In this document: piece by piece, positions 33,830 to 42,119 of the stretch
How positions within the stretch are numbered: the stretch's first letter is position 1
Layout of the letters: each line of letters opens with the position of its first letter
From: Pleomorphomonas sp.
GTDB lineage: Bacteria > Pseudomonadota > Alphaproteobacteria > Rhizobiales > Pleomorphomonadaceae
Reading direction: 5' to 3'
Length of the DNA stretch: 64,000 nucleotides
NCBI GenBank assembly: GCA_029976075.1
Contig: JARKNW010000050.1
Span: 1 to 64,000 of the forward strand
The notes under the pieces: generated by a model
What the model was told of the DNA's origin: nothing
Databases searched by the model: none
Seen by the model: only the letters and a program-made list of their open reading frames with translations
Translations under genes and position numbers: made by a program

Positions 33830-34234
33830 CTATTTGCCTGGGAAATGCTCCACATGCGTCTCAGCTGATCTGCTGAAATAGACCACACGACGCCCAAGAA
33901 AAGACACCAAGTAGCCGGCACAGCCTGCCGCTTTCACCTTTTCGCAAAACGCCCGGTAACTGTAGTCCGGACTACTCGCCTGCGCCCAGCGAACCAACAC
34001 ACCAACAGCGGCGGCATCAAATCCCTCGGCAACGACACCAGACGAGATTGGCATCGCCAACGCGACATTATCGCCATCTGGCAGATAGTAGGTCTGGGTA
34101 TTGCAGCGATAATCCACCGCGTAGCCCTCAAAGCCTCCCGAGATCAACTCGTCGACGATCTGGGGGAAGCTCAAACTGCCGTCGTGAGCAGCTTCCATGC
34201 AGCGTTGGGCAACGGCAACTCGTTCCGCGTCCAT
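33830..34234 (-). CDS. DUF1398 family protein (YbcV-like)
   Basis: This 134-residue protein matches the DUF1398 pattern: an N-terminal CMEAAHDGSLSFPQIVDELI helix pair, then GFEGYAVDYRCNTQTYYLPD with the conserved YLPDGD turn. Members such as E. coli YbcV have no known biochemical function. ATG 34234 follows AGGAAAGGATCC. It lies downstream of, and on the same strand as, the MarR gene (48 bases apart), so the two may be co-transcribed and MarR may control it. Confidence 0.85.
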   Translation of the reverse strand: MDAERVAVAQRCMEAAHDGSLSFPQIVDELISGGFEGYAVDYRCNTQTYYLPDGDNVALAMPISSGVVAEGFDAAAVGVLVRWAQASSPDYSYRAFCEKVKAAGCAGYLVSFLGRRVVYFSRSAETHVEHFPGK

Positions 34235-34282
34235 GGCGCGGATCCTTTCCTGTTTGAGCAGTCGGCACTGAAAGCGATTTCG

Positions 34283-34735
34283 TCAGTCGACGGGGACGGT
34301 CTTCAACCCGCGCCTCTCGGCAAGAAGCTTGAGGAGGCGGTCAAGCGCCAGGCGTTCCTCGGCGTTCAGCGCACTGAAATACTCGGCATCGTTGATGTCG
34401 GCGAGCCGTGCCAGGATGGGTACCTTTTGTCGTCCTTCGGCAGTCAGCGACAAGCTCTGTGCCCGACGGTCGTCCGGATCATCGAAACGAGAAACCAGTC
34501 CCTTTTCGACCAGACGATCCGCAAGCTTGCTGATGGCTCCCCGTGTCATCCCCATTCGGTCGGCAAGAGCGGAGGGCGCCATCGCCTCGACATCATAAAG
34601 TGCCCTGAGAAAGGTCCACTCCGCCACGGTCACGCCCTCCCCGGCAACCTTCCTGGCAAAGTCCAGAGACACGGCGTTCGACACCATTCTGAGCCAGTAT
34701 CCCGTGTGGGCAGACAGATCGGAAACACCAGCCAT
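34283..34735 (-). CDS. MarR-family transcriptional regulator
   Basis: This 150-residue winged-helix dimer protein has the MarR recognition region (SALADRMGMTRGAISKLADRL) followed by the wing RFDDPDDRRAQSLSLTAEGR with the conserved DxRxxxxxLT motif. ATG 34735 is preceded by GGAG. Eleven bases upstream lies a long palindrome, the probable autoregulatory operator. Its downstream partner is the DUF1398 gene. The inducing ligand is unknown. Confidence 0.93.
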   Translation of the reverse strand: MAGVSDLSAHTGYWLRMVSNAVSLDFARKVAGEGVTVAEWTFLRALYDVEAMAPSALADRMGMTRGAISKLADRLVEKGLVSRFDDPDDRRAQSLSLTAEGRQKVPILARLADINDAEYFSALNAEERLALDRLLKLLAERRGLKTVPVD

Positions 34736-34745
34736 TGGATCTCCA

Positions 34746-34791
34746 TTTGTTGACTAGGAAACTAGATCAAGATAATTTCCTAGTCAACAAA
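34746..34791. promoter_or_regulatory. Long palindromic operator upstream of marR
   Basis: A perfect inverted repeat with 16-bp arms, TTTGTTGACTAGGAAA and its complement, is separated by 14 bases. A second, smaller dyad (TTGACTAG ... CTAGATCAA) is nested on the left, giving overlapping half-sites as in other MarR-type operators. It lies just before the marR start. There is no T-run, so a terminator role is unlikely. Confidence 0.75.
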
Positions 34792-34830
34792 ATTGTCCTC
34801 ACCCGCATCGACGGACCGGCATCGCCTCAA

Positions 34831-34865
34831 GAAAATAGCGCCCGGATGGTTTCCCATCCAGGCGC
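34831..34865 (-). terminator. Rho-independent terminator of the araFGH-like operon
   Basis: On the minus strand a 12-bp stem (GCGCCTGGATGG / CCATCCGGGCGC, one T-G wobble) with a GAAA tetraloop is followed by TATTTTC. It lies 39 bases after the permease stop at 34904. Confidence 0.88.
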
Positions 34866-34903
34866 CGAAGTTCATTCCATGGCGGCGATATCCGCCCCTC
34901 GCG

Positions 34904-35851
34904 TCACTTCCTGCCGAGACCGGTACTGCGGACATTGTCCAGCAGCACGGCGAGCAGCAGGATCAGGCCACGCACCAGGTACTGGTAGAAGGCCTGGATG
35001 TTGAGGAGGTTCATGGCGTTCTCGGCGATGCCGAGGATCAACACACCGACGATGACCCCGGTCATGGCCGCACGGCCACCAGCCAGCGAAACACCACCGA
35101 GCACGCAGGCCGAGATGGCAGAAAGCTCGAGACCAGTTGCCGCGTTCGGCTGCCCGGAGGTGATGCGCGAGGCGAGAAGGATGCCGGCCACGGCGCAAAC
35201 GAGCCCCTGAATGGTGAAGATCCAGATACGCATGCCGTCGACATTGACGCCGGCAAGACGGGAGGCCTCTGGGTTACCGCCGATCGCCAAGGTGTTGCGA
35301 CCGAACACCGAGCGGTTCAACACGAAGCCGAAGACGCAGAACAGGACGACCATGATCCAGATCGGCGTGGGAATGCCAAGGAAGCGCGACAGTGCCAGTT
35401 GGTAAAACCCGGGGTCATTGATACCTACCGCCCGGCCATCCGAGGAGATCAGCGCCAGGCCACGAACGATCTGCATGGTGGCAAGCGTGGTAATCAGCGC
35501 GTTGATCTTCAGCTTGGCGATGATCGCTCCGTTGACGAAGCCCACGAAAGTACCGCAGGCGAGCGCGGCAATCAGACCAACAACGATCGAACCCGAGGCG
35601 TTGGAAGCCATGACAGCCACCATGCCGGTAAAGGCGACGATGGAGCCTACCGAAAGATCGAAATCGCGCGACGCAAGACAGAACATCATCGTGCAGGCAA
35701 CGATGCCGATGGTCACCACCGACTGGAACAAGCCGAGCATGTTGCGCTCGGTGATGAAGCTCGGCACGAAGATCGACACGGCCGCAAAGGCGATGACGAA
35801 GATGACGAGCAGACCCTGCTCACCCAGCAGGAGACGTTTCAGGAAGGCCAT
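34904..35851 (-). CDS. araH: L-arabinose-type ABC transporter permease (AraH-like)
   Basis: This 315-residue CUT2 permease has multiple membrane segments and the signature MMFCLASRDFDLSVGSI and KINALITTLATMQIVRG. The ATG at 35851 overlaps the stop of the ATPase gene by one base (TGATG). It is the last gene of the leftward araF-araG-araH-like operon. The name depends on the receptor gene, which closely resembles AraF; sequence alone cannot separate arabinose from related pentoses. Confidence 0.88.
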   Translation of the reverse strand: MAFLKRLLLGEQGLLVIFVIAFAAVSIFVPSFITERNMLGLFQSVVTIGIVACTMMFCLASRDFDLSVGSIVAFTGMVAVMASNASGSIVVGLIAALACGTFVGFVNGAIIAKLKINALITTLATMQIVRGLALISSDGRAVGINDPGFYQLALSRFLGIPTPIWIMVVLFCVFGFVLNRSVFGRNTLAIGGNPEASRLAGVNVDGMRIWIFTIQGLVCAVAGILLASRITSGQPNAATGLELSAISACVLGGVSLAGGRAAMTGVIVGVLILGIAENAMNLLNIQAFYQYLVRGLILLLAVLLDNVRSTGLGRK

Positions 35852-37371
35852 CACGATGCTTTCTTGTTCGGCTCGCCAGCTGTCCGGTCCGGCAGGGCCG
35901 AGGCTAGAATGGCGTGTTCGTTGAATTCGGCGCGTTCATAGCGGGCAGCGATCCGCCCCTCGCACATGACGACGATGCGATCGGAAATCCCCATGACTTC
36001 GGGCAGCTCGCTGGAAACGACGACGATGGCCAATCCCTTCTCGGCGAGGTGATAGAGCAACTCGTAGATTTCCGCCTTGGCGCCAACATCGATGCCGCGC
36101 GTTGGCTCGTCGACGATCAGAACCTTCACTCCGGTCTCGGCCAACCAGCGGGCGAGCAACACCTTCTGCTGATTGCCACCGGAGAGATTGACGATGTCCT
36201 GCTTGGCCGACGGCGTCCGGATCCTCAGTTGCTTGACGAACTCGGCGGCCGTGCTTGCCTCCCGCCCGAGGCTCAGGATGCCGAATGGAGAGAAATGCCG
36301 GCGCGCGGAAATGACGATGTTCTCCGCCACCGAGAGCCCCTGGACGATGCCATCGAACTTGCGGTCTTCCGAGCAAAGCACAAGGCCCTCGCGGATCGAG
36401 CGGCGCGGGCTCGAGCCGGAGCTGTCGGCGCCATCGATGGACACCTTGCCTGACCGGCGGGGATCGGCACCATAGACAAGGCGCATCAACTCGGAGCGGC
36501 CGGAACCGACCAGACCGAAAAAGCCGACAATTTCGCCGGCTCGCGCTTCAAAGTCGATGGGACGCGGCAGCTTCGAACCGGAAATGCCCTCAACGTTGAG
36601 CCGCACTTCACCAGCCGTCCGGCCGCGCCACCCCCAGATGTCGGAGATCTCGCGACCGACCATCTCGGCGACGAGACTGTCGCGCGTCACGCCTGTCATC
36701 GAGTGATGATGGGCAGCAAGCTTGCCATCGCGAAGGACCGTACAGCCATCGCAAAGCCGGAAAATCTCATCGAGGCGATGCGAGATGTAGATGATCACTT
36801 TGCCGGCGGCCCGCAGTTCGCCGATGATCTTGAACAGAACCTCGCTTTCCTGCGACGACAGCGACGACGTCGGTTCGTCGAGAGCGATGACCCGGGCATC
36901 CAGCATGACTGCCTTGGCGATCTCGATCATCTGCCGCTCGCCTAGCGACAGCTTCGCCACCTTGGTGTCGGCATTGACCGTCAGGCCGATCTCCTTCAGG
37001 CGGCGGTTCACCTCGTCTTTCAGGGAGCGGAAATCGATGATGCCGGCCTTGTTTGGAAACCGTCCAAGCCTGAGATTCTCAGCGACCGTCAACTCGGGAA
37101 CGAGCTGCAGTTCCTGATGCACCACCACCACGCCGGCGGCAAAGGCATCGCGGGTGGAGAGGAAACTCTGGGCAACGCCATCGATGGAAATCTCGCCCGA
37201 GTCGGCAGCCGTATCGCCGGAGAGAATGCGGATGAGCGTGGACTTGCCGGCACCATTCTCGCCGATCAGCCCGTGAACGGAACCTTTTTCCACTCCGAAG
37301 GACACATCCGACAGGGCCTTGACGCCTGGATAGGTCTTGGAAATGTGGGAAAAGCTCAGAAAGTCGACCAT
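35851..37371 (-). CDS. araG: L-arabinose-type ABC transporter ATP-binding protein (AraG-like)
   Basis: This 506-residue tandem ABC ATPase (E. coli AraG is about the same length) has Walker A GENGAGKST, Walker B VIALDEPTSSL in the first half, and LSGGNQQKVLLARWL with DEPTRGIDVGAKAEI in the second. I chose ATG 37371 (MVDFLSFS), since an upstream Met at 37431 adds a tail absent from the family. It lies 75 bases after the binding-protein gene and is coupled to the permease. Confidence 0.9.
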   Translation of the reverse strand: MVDFLSFSHISKTYPGVKALSDVSFGVEKGSVHGLIGENGAGKSTLIRILSGDTAADSGEISIDGVAQSFLSTRDAFAAGVVVVHQELQLVPELTVAENLRLGRFPNKAGIIDFRSLKDEVNRRLKEIGLTVNADTKVAKLSLGERQMIEIAKAVMLDARVIALDEPTSSLSSQESEVLFKIIGELRAAGKVIIYISHRLDEIFRLCDGCTVLRDGKLAAHHHSMTGVTRDSLVAEMVGREISDIWGWRGRTAGEVRLNVEGISGSKLPRPIDFEARAGEIVGFFGLVGSGRSELMRLVYGADPRRSGKVSIDGADSSGSSPRRSIREGLVLCSEDRKFDGIVQGLSVAENIVISARRHFSPFGILSLGREASTAAEFVKQLRIRTPSAKQDIVNLSGGNQQKVLLARWLAETGVKVLIVDEPTRGIDVGAKAEIYELLYHLAEKGLAIVVVSSELPEVMGISDRIVVMCEGRIAARYERAEFNEHAILASALPDRTAGEPNKKAS

Positions 37372-37446
37372 GTCCTCGCGCCTCGCTGGGGAGCCGGCGA
37401 CGGAGATCGCCGGCCCCATTGCATGTAACATCCGGTCAGGATGTTC

Positions 37447-38433
37447 TCATTCGATGCCGAGGCTCTTGCGCACATCCTTGTAGGTGTCGCGCAATGCCAG
37501 TTCACCGGAGGTCAGCGTCAAAGCCGGCGGCACCTTGCCGTTGGCAACCCACTCATACATGTTGAGCGCGGTCTCGTAGCCGTGACGCTTCGGCGAGATG
37601 ATGACGGTTCCGAAGAATCCCGTGGCGGCCGGCTTCTTGAACTCGTTGATCGCCGAGTCGGCGCCACCGATGCCAACACCGATGAAGTTCTCCGGCGCGA
37701 TACCGACCGTCTCGGACGCGCGCACGGCACCCAGCACCGCCTCGTCATTGAGGCCGAAGGCAACCCAGTGCTTTACGTCGGCATGCTTGTTGAGGACCAC
37801 GGTGGCGGCGTTGAGGGCGGCCTCGGTGTCTGTCTTGGCCTGTGGCGCATCGTAGATGTTGGCGGCGGGGAAGCCAGCAGCCTTCAGCGAGGAAATGGCA
37901 CCTTCCACACGGTCGACGGCGGTCGGCAGCTGGTCGTAGGAGACGCGGACAGCGCCAACCGTGTTGATGTCCCAGCCGCGCTTCTTGATCTCGTTGGCGA
38001 TGGCTGTACCCACGGCCTCACCGATCTTCAGCGCCGAGATGCCCATGTGCGGCACGCTCTCGATGGGCGAGCCATCGGCATTGACGAGGCGATCGTCGAC
38101 GGTCATCAGCTTCAGGCCATTGGCCTCCGCCTTGGCGACAATGCCCGGACCGAGCTTGACGTCCGGTGTGCAGACGATGAAGCCCTGAGCCCCCTGAGCC
38201 CCGAGGTTGTCGATGGCCGACTGGACCTTCTCGCCATCCTCGGCGCCGATCTTGACCAAGGTGAAGCCTTTTTCCTTGGCGGCGATGTCGGCAAACTTCC
38301 ATTCGTCCTGGAACCAGGGCTCTTCGGGTTGCTTGACGACGAAACCGATCTTGACGTCGGCCGCGTGGGCCGCTGCTGTCAGCGCACCGACGGCGATGCC
38401 GACGGCAGCGAAGCTCTTCAGAATGCGAAGCAT
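37447..38433 (-). CDS. araF: L-arabinose-binding periplasmic protein (AraF-like)
   Basis: This 328-residue receptor has a signal peptide (core FAAVGIAVGALTAAAHA). The mature N-terminus KIGFVVKQPEEPWFQDEWKF, the segment GFIVCTPDVKLG and VPHMGISALKIGEAVG are strikingly like E. coli AraF as I recall it (KQPEEPWFQ..EWKF, CTPD.KLG). ATG 38433 has GGAGG upstream. It heads a binding protein-ATPase-permease operon in the same order as araFGH. No arabinose regulator is adjacent. Confidence 0.92.
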   Translation of the reverse strand: MLRILKSFAAVGIAVGALTAAAHAADVKIGFVVKQPEEPWFQDEWKFADIAAKEKGFTLVKIGAEDGEKVQSAIDNLGAQGAQGFIVCTPDVKLGPGIVAKAEANGLKLMTVDDRLVNADGSPIESVPHMGISALKIGEAVGTAIANEIKKRGWDINTVGAVRVSYDQLPTAVDRVEGAISSLKAAGFPAANIYDAPQAKTDTEAALNAATVVLNKHADVKHWVAFGLNDEAVLGAVRASETVGIAPENFIGVGIGGADSAINEFKKPAATGFFGTVIISPKRHGYETALNMYEWVANGKVPPALTLTSGELALRDTYKDVRKSLGIE

Positions 38434-39089
38434 GGCGTTTCCTCCATTTTCTCTTCAACGATCGCTCGCCAACGCGGCGCGCCTTTCGCTACCCCAGACG
38501 ACCTCCCCGGCGGAGCATGCCGAAGCCCGCCATGGACGATTCCGCGCGACCTGCCTGAACAGGATAGCCCGGATCTTCCCTGCCGGCAGACCGTGTGGCG
38601 ACAGACCGTCTTTCGAGAACGGAAATGGACTCGGACAAAATCAGGGCCGGATGCGCCCGACGATACCGGACGAACCAGCCCAACGCCTCCTCCAGATATC
38701 GCCGCTCTCCCGTTCTGTCGCCTTTTCGGCTGCCAAACTTCCTTCCAGCGGCCATCCCACCGCCGGCCGGACCGGTCGCGCCGCCCCCGTCACCTGACAA
38801 GCAAGGACGATCATGTGCGGCGGGAATTAGCGTAGGTGGCGGATGTCCTCGCGGGAATGGCTACATCCACGAACTCCATGGACGAAACTCTTAAGACACC
38901 GGAGGCTTCTACCTTTGGCGGATAGGGATAGAAATGGAGACACCGGCCCGGTTGAAAGCGATATCACGCCCACCAGAGCCACGTCATTCTAAGCAGTTAT
39001 CCTTAAGCGCAGAACGCGGACCGTCGTTGACCCGGTCCATTCGACTGCTTACCTTTTGTCTGCAAGGACTTACAATCGGAGAGACCATC
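38434..39089. other. 656-base intergenic region upstream of araF-like operon and small HTH gene
   Basis: No frame here looks genuinely coding; the longer open frames are antisense or of improbable composition, so I call none. The region must contain the promoter of the leftward araF operon and that of the small HTH gene at 39090. No clear -35/-10 pair or long dyad was identified. Its size and irregular composition leave room for a decayed gene or small RNA, but nothing supports one directly. Confidence 0.4.
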
Positions 39090-39263
39090 TTGACCGAACA
39101 GGCAACCGTCACCGTTGGCGTCATCGCCAAGGAACTCGGGGTTTCCGATACCAAGGTGAAGAAGGCGATCGAAGCCTTGAAGATCGAACCCGTCGGCAAG
39201 CGCGGCGTGTGCAAGCTCTACGCGACCGACATCGTGGAAGCGATCAAGAAGACCTTGGCCTGA
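39090..39263 (+). CDS. Small stand-alone helix-turn-helix protein (57 residues)
   Basis: The frame is open from 38934, but the protein-like part begins at TTG 39090, preceded by GGAGAG. The product is a single winged/MerR-like helix-turn-helix: VGVIAKELGVSDTKVKKAIE (HTH) followed by a basic wing (VGKRGVCKLY) and a C-terminal helix ending KKTLA. It is rich in Lys and acidic residues, as small DNA-binding proteins are. No partner gene is evident; it is convergent with the SMR gene. Function unknown; excisionase-like or accessory regulatory role are options. Confidence 0.65.
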   Translation: MTEQATVTVGVIAKELGVSDTKVKKAIEALKIEPVGKRGVCKLYATDIVEAIKKTLA

Positions 39264-39273
39264 CCGCCGGCCA

Positions 39274-39288
39274 GGGCTCGATGAGCCC
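39274..39288 (+). terminator. Short hairpin after small HTH gene
   Basis: A 6-bp perfect stem (GGGCTC-GAT-GAGCCC) eleven bases after the HTH stop is followed by CTATTTAT, a weak T-rich tail. It sits in the 25-base gap between convergent genes and may serve either direction. Confidence 0.45.
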
Positions 39289-39669
39289 CTATTTATCGTT
39301 TGCCGCCTGCGCGGTCACGAGACACCAAATGCCGCCGAGGATGACGAGGCTGCCGACGATCTCGCGTATCTCGAGATGTTCGCCGAAGGTGATCCATGCC
39401 ATCAGCATGATGAAAACATAGCTCGCCGCCGAGAGCGGAAATGCCAGGCTGAGATCGAGTTCCGACAACACGGTCATCCAGACGACGAAGCAGACGATTT
39501 CCGCGGCGACGGCGGCCGCGAACCAGGGCGAGAAGAGAAGCCCACCGAACCAGCCTCCCCTTGCTACCGCAGATGATGTGGCATCGGCCGCGCCAAGTTT
39601 GAGAAACAACTGCTGCAACGTGTTCAGGACTGGAATGGTCAGCCAGGTCATCCAAAGCCATCTCGACAT
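39289..39669 (-). CDS. Small four-TM transporter, SMR/EamA (ArnE/EmrE-like), second of two
   Basis: This 126-residue protein has four hydrophobic segments (for example FAAAVAAEIVCFVVWMTVL and EIVGSLVILGGIWCLVTA). The central pattern LDLSLAFPLSAASYVFIMLM is the SMR/ArnE-F motif (A.P..S..Y). Proteins of this size act as homo- or heterodimeric exporters or lipid-headgroup flippases. It begins directly after the stop of the GNAT gene and is the last gene of the leftward run. It resembles, but is distinct from, the 118-residue protein at 41763-42119; the two may pair. Confidence 0.82.
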   Translation of the reverse strand: MSRWLWMTWLTIPVLNTLQQLFLKLGAADATSSAVARGGWFGGLLFSPWFAAAVAAEIVCFVVWMTVLSELDLSLAFPLSAASYVFIMLMAWITFGEHLEIREIVGSLVILGGIWCLVTAQAANDK

Positions 39670-40836
39670 TCACTCGTCCTCCGAGCGATCCTCGCCGGGC
39701 GTCGCGATGGCAAGATAGGGCGCAGCAAGCCGAAAAACGCGCTGCAGCAACGGATTGGAATGGCGAAAGAACATGCTGTTGGCGCCAAGCCGGCTTCCGA
39801 GGCGGACCTTGTTGTCGTAATAGGCTTGTCCGCTCTGATAGCGCGTCAGCCCTTCCCTGAGACAGTATTCGACGTTGTCGATCCAGCTGAGATAATAGAG
39901 ATTGAAGGGACGCCCCTTGTCGACGTCCATGCAGAAGAACTTGTCGATCAGGGTTCGATCGTTCCGGATCAGGAAGTTGGTGGCAACGAGCTGTTCTTCG
40001 ACGAAATACATGGTAACAAAAGACTGGCCCGGCAGCCCGGCCAGCAAGCCTTCAAAGTAAGCGAGCGTCAGATCCTCGAACTGCCACTCACTCCGTTCGC
40101 GCGTCTGGCGATAAAGCTCCATGGCCCGTTCCCGGTAGGGGCCGAGATCAGACCTTCGTTCGATACGAACTGCCTTTCGTGCCTTGAGCTTTCGGCGCAG
40201 ATCCTTGCGCGTGGCCGCCGAAAGACGCGCGAAGTAGCCGTCTAGGTCGGGAAAATCGATGTCGAGCGCCGCCGTCGGCAAGCCGGCCATCTCCGTATAG
40301 CGGCGTGCAGCAATTATGGCTGCGAGCTCGCCGGGGAGTGGTTTCGGAACGTCCTTGAGGGCAAGGAGCGTATAGCCGGCAGTACGAGCACGGGTTTCGA
40401 AAGCTTCGATCAGTTGATCGAACAAATCCGCGCGCCGCGCGGCCGGAATGTCAGGATGAAAGCCCGGATAACCTGTTTCCGTGCAGGGAGAGCCAAGACA
40501 GGCGAGCGGAAGCATCAGGAAATTGGACCAAAGACCGCGCACGCGCATCATGGCATCCCGGAAGCGTCGACTATCCATCGTCGTCTCAAGACCATAGCGC
40601 GTCAGAAATGCCGGCATGGCGGCGACAATCCGTCCGTCCGCCATGCCGACGACATAGCGGAACTCGAAGCCGGGAATCCCCGCTCGCTCGACAGCCAGCA
40701 GGTAATCGTAGGCCTCGGCTTCCCCGGGGAAACAGGCGTTCCAGTGGCTGCGGTCAATCGAGGCCAAGCTCGCACAAACCTCGAAGGCGACTTCATCCGG
40801 CCTGGTAACCGGACGCAACAGCGCATCAAGCGGCAT
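39670..40836 (-). CDS. GNAT/FemAB-like acyl- or aminoacyl-transferase
   Basis: This is a protein of about 388 residues. The C-terminal half has the GNAT-like region of the CelD/FemAB type: AATRKDLRRKLKARKAVRIE, LVATNFLIRNDRTLIDKFFC and the final SGQAYYDNKVRLGSR. The N-terminal half is the companion domain common in these double-GNAT proteins. I chose ATG 40836, which overlaps the hydrolase gene end, over 40872. Relatives transfer acyl or amino-acid groups to peptidoglycan, polysaccharide or lipid precursors; substrate here unknown. It is coupled to the hydrolase upstream and the SMR gene downstream. Confidence 0.78.
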   Translation of the reverse strand: MPLDALLRPVTRPDEVAFEVCASLASIDRSHWNACFPGEAEAYDYLLAVERAGIPGFEFRYVVGMADGRIVAAMPAFLTRYGLETTMDSRRFRDAMMRVRGLWSNFLMLPLACLGSPCTETGYPGFHPDIPAARRADLFDQLIEAFETRARTAGYTLLALKDVPKPLPGELAAIIAARRYTEMAGLPTAALDIDFPDLDGYFARLSAATRKDLRRKLKARKAVRIERRSDLGPYRERAMELYRQTRERSEWQFEDLTLAYFEGLLAGLPGQSFVTMYFVEEQLVATNFLIRNDRTLIDKFFCMDVDKGRPFNLYYLSWIDNVEYCLREGLTRYQSGQAYYDNKVRLGSRLGANSMFFRHSNPLLQRVFRLAAPYLAIATPGEDRSEDE

Positions 40837-41641
40837 GGCAGCTCTCGAAGAAGTTGGCGGTTTGATCGGCAACGTCGCGATACTGCCTGTCGACGTGAAT
40901 CATGTGGTAGCTGTCATCGATGAGGTGCAGCTCGCTTGGACCACCAATGTGCGCGTGGATGTATTGCGCATGATCAGTGCTGGCGAGGTCGTCTTCACGC
41001 GAGTGGACGATCAGCGTCGGTGTGTGGATGAAGGGGAGACGCCGACGCATCTCTCGACCAAGGCGATACATTTCAGCGAGGCTGCTGGCAGGGAAGCGCT
41101 CGAGTATGCCTTCCGCCGCAGCGCCGGCCACAAGCCGCCGCGCCCGCTCGTCCTTGATCCCCTGTGAGGGAGTCTCGCTGAACTCGAGCAGCCCGATGAA
41201 CGGCATCTTCGAGATCCAGGAAGCCTGGCGAGAAATGAACACCTTATATTTCGGAATCGCCCAGCCGTCGTAAGTGAAGCACGGAGAGTAGAGGCCAACG
41301 GCTTGGACAGTTTCCCTCTGATCCTCAGAGGCCATCAATGCCAGTTGACCGCCAACGCAAATGCCGGCGGCATAGGTCCGATCGACTTCCGGAGCGAACT
41401 CGGTGATGGCCTCGCTGACGCTGTCGAGCCAGTCGCGCCAACAGGTGCGGCGCAGAGTTGCGGCATCCTTTCCATGGCCGGCAAGCAGCGGCGCATAAAC
41501 GCTGTAGCCCCGACGCCAGAGCTGGCGGGCAACAAGCCGCATTTCCGAAGGCGCGCCAGTAAGCCCGTGGACGAGGATGACACCATTTCCGCTGGTACCG
41601 GGCATGAAATAGGAAAGAGAATCGTCTGCTTTTGTCTTCAT
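40826..41641 (-). CDS. Alpha/beta hydrolase with Cys in the nucleophile position
   Basis: This 271-residue cytoplasmic alpha/beta hydrolase resembles Est30-type carboxylesterases (VILVHGLTGAPSEMR oxyanion segment). The nucleophile elbow is GICVGG, so Cys95 replaces the usual Ser; the TGC codon is clear in the sequence. The acid is probably in HSREDDLAS (Asp217/218) and the His is in SYHMIHVD (His246). Cys nucleophiles occur in dienelactone hydrolase-like enzymes and some acyltransferases or thioesterases. Start ATG 41641; the longer frame from 41824 overlaps the SMR gene. It overlaps the transferase downstream by 11 bases. Confidence 0.85.
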   Translation of the reverse strand: MKTKADDSLSYFMPGTSGNGVILVHGLTGAPSEMRLVARQLWRRGYSVYAPLLAGHGKDAATLRRTCWRDWLDSVSEAITEFAPEVDRTYAAGICVGGQLALMASEDQRETVQAVGLYSPCFTYDGWAIPKYKVFISRQASWISKMPFIGLLEFSETPSQGIKDERARRLVAGAAAEGILERFPASSLAEMYRLGREMRRRLPFIHTPTLIVHSREDDLASTDHAQYIHAHIGGPSELHLIDDSYHMIHVDRQYRDVADQTANFFESCHAA

Positions 41642-41762
41642 GATACCGATCCGGATTTTCCAGAGCACTTCAGGCGAACACCGGTTTTCCCGAACTGCTC
41701 CACCTCTTTGTTTCCTCGCAACTTCGGACGCAAAGCCGGTTTCCACCTTTGCTGAACCTGCC

Positions 41763-42119
41763 CTAGAGGCCGGCCGAACCAACCGTGGCGACCCCGATGA
41801 CCACCATGGCGACGCCCAACGCATGCCGTCGGTTGATGCGCTCTCCGAACAGGGCGGCCCCCGCCAGGGCGATGGTCGCGTAGCTCGCCGACATCAACGG
41901 GAAGGCGATAGACAAAGGCGCGCCAGCCAGCACCCAGCACCAGGCGACAAGTTCGACGAACCAGAAGACGACGCCCACTGCGGTGGTAGGATTGAGAAAC
42001 ACCTTGAATCCGAAGGCGTATTTCTTTGCTGCAAGTTTGAAACAGACCTCCCGGCCAGTCTCGGTCAGAATGCAGAACCCGATGACGCCAACTTGCGCAG
42101 CCGTCAGTCCACCAATCAT
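41763..42119 (-). CDS. Small four-TM transporter, SMR/EamA (ArnE-like), first of two
   Basis: This 118-residue protein has four membrane segments (VGVIGFCILTETGREVC, VGVVFWFVELVAWCWVLA, a third around SYATIALAGAALF, and HALGVAMVVIGVATVGSAG). The motif APLSIAFPLMSASY is the central signature shared with ArnE/ArnF and EmrE. Its ATG overlaps the stop of the ureohydrolase-like gene by four bases. In the ArnE/ArnF, EbrAB or MdtIJ systems two such halves form a heterodimer; the second half here would be 39289-39669. Confidence 0.83.
   Translation of the reverse strand: MIGGLTAAQVGVIGFCILTETGREVCFKLAAKKYAFGFKVFLNPTTAVGVVFWFVELVAWCWVLAGAPLSIAFPLMSASYATIALAGAALFGERINRRHALGVAMVVIGVATVGSAGL

Noticed and set aside
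37441..38835. Plus-strand open frame of 464 codons
   Set aside because: Mostly antisense to the AraF-like gene; the extension into the intergenic region has no motif and improbable composition.
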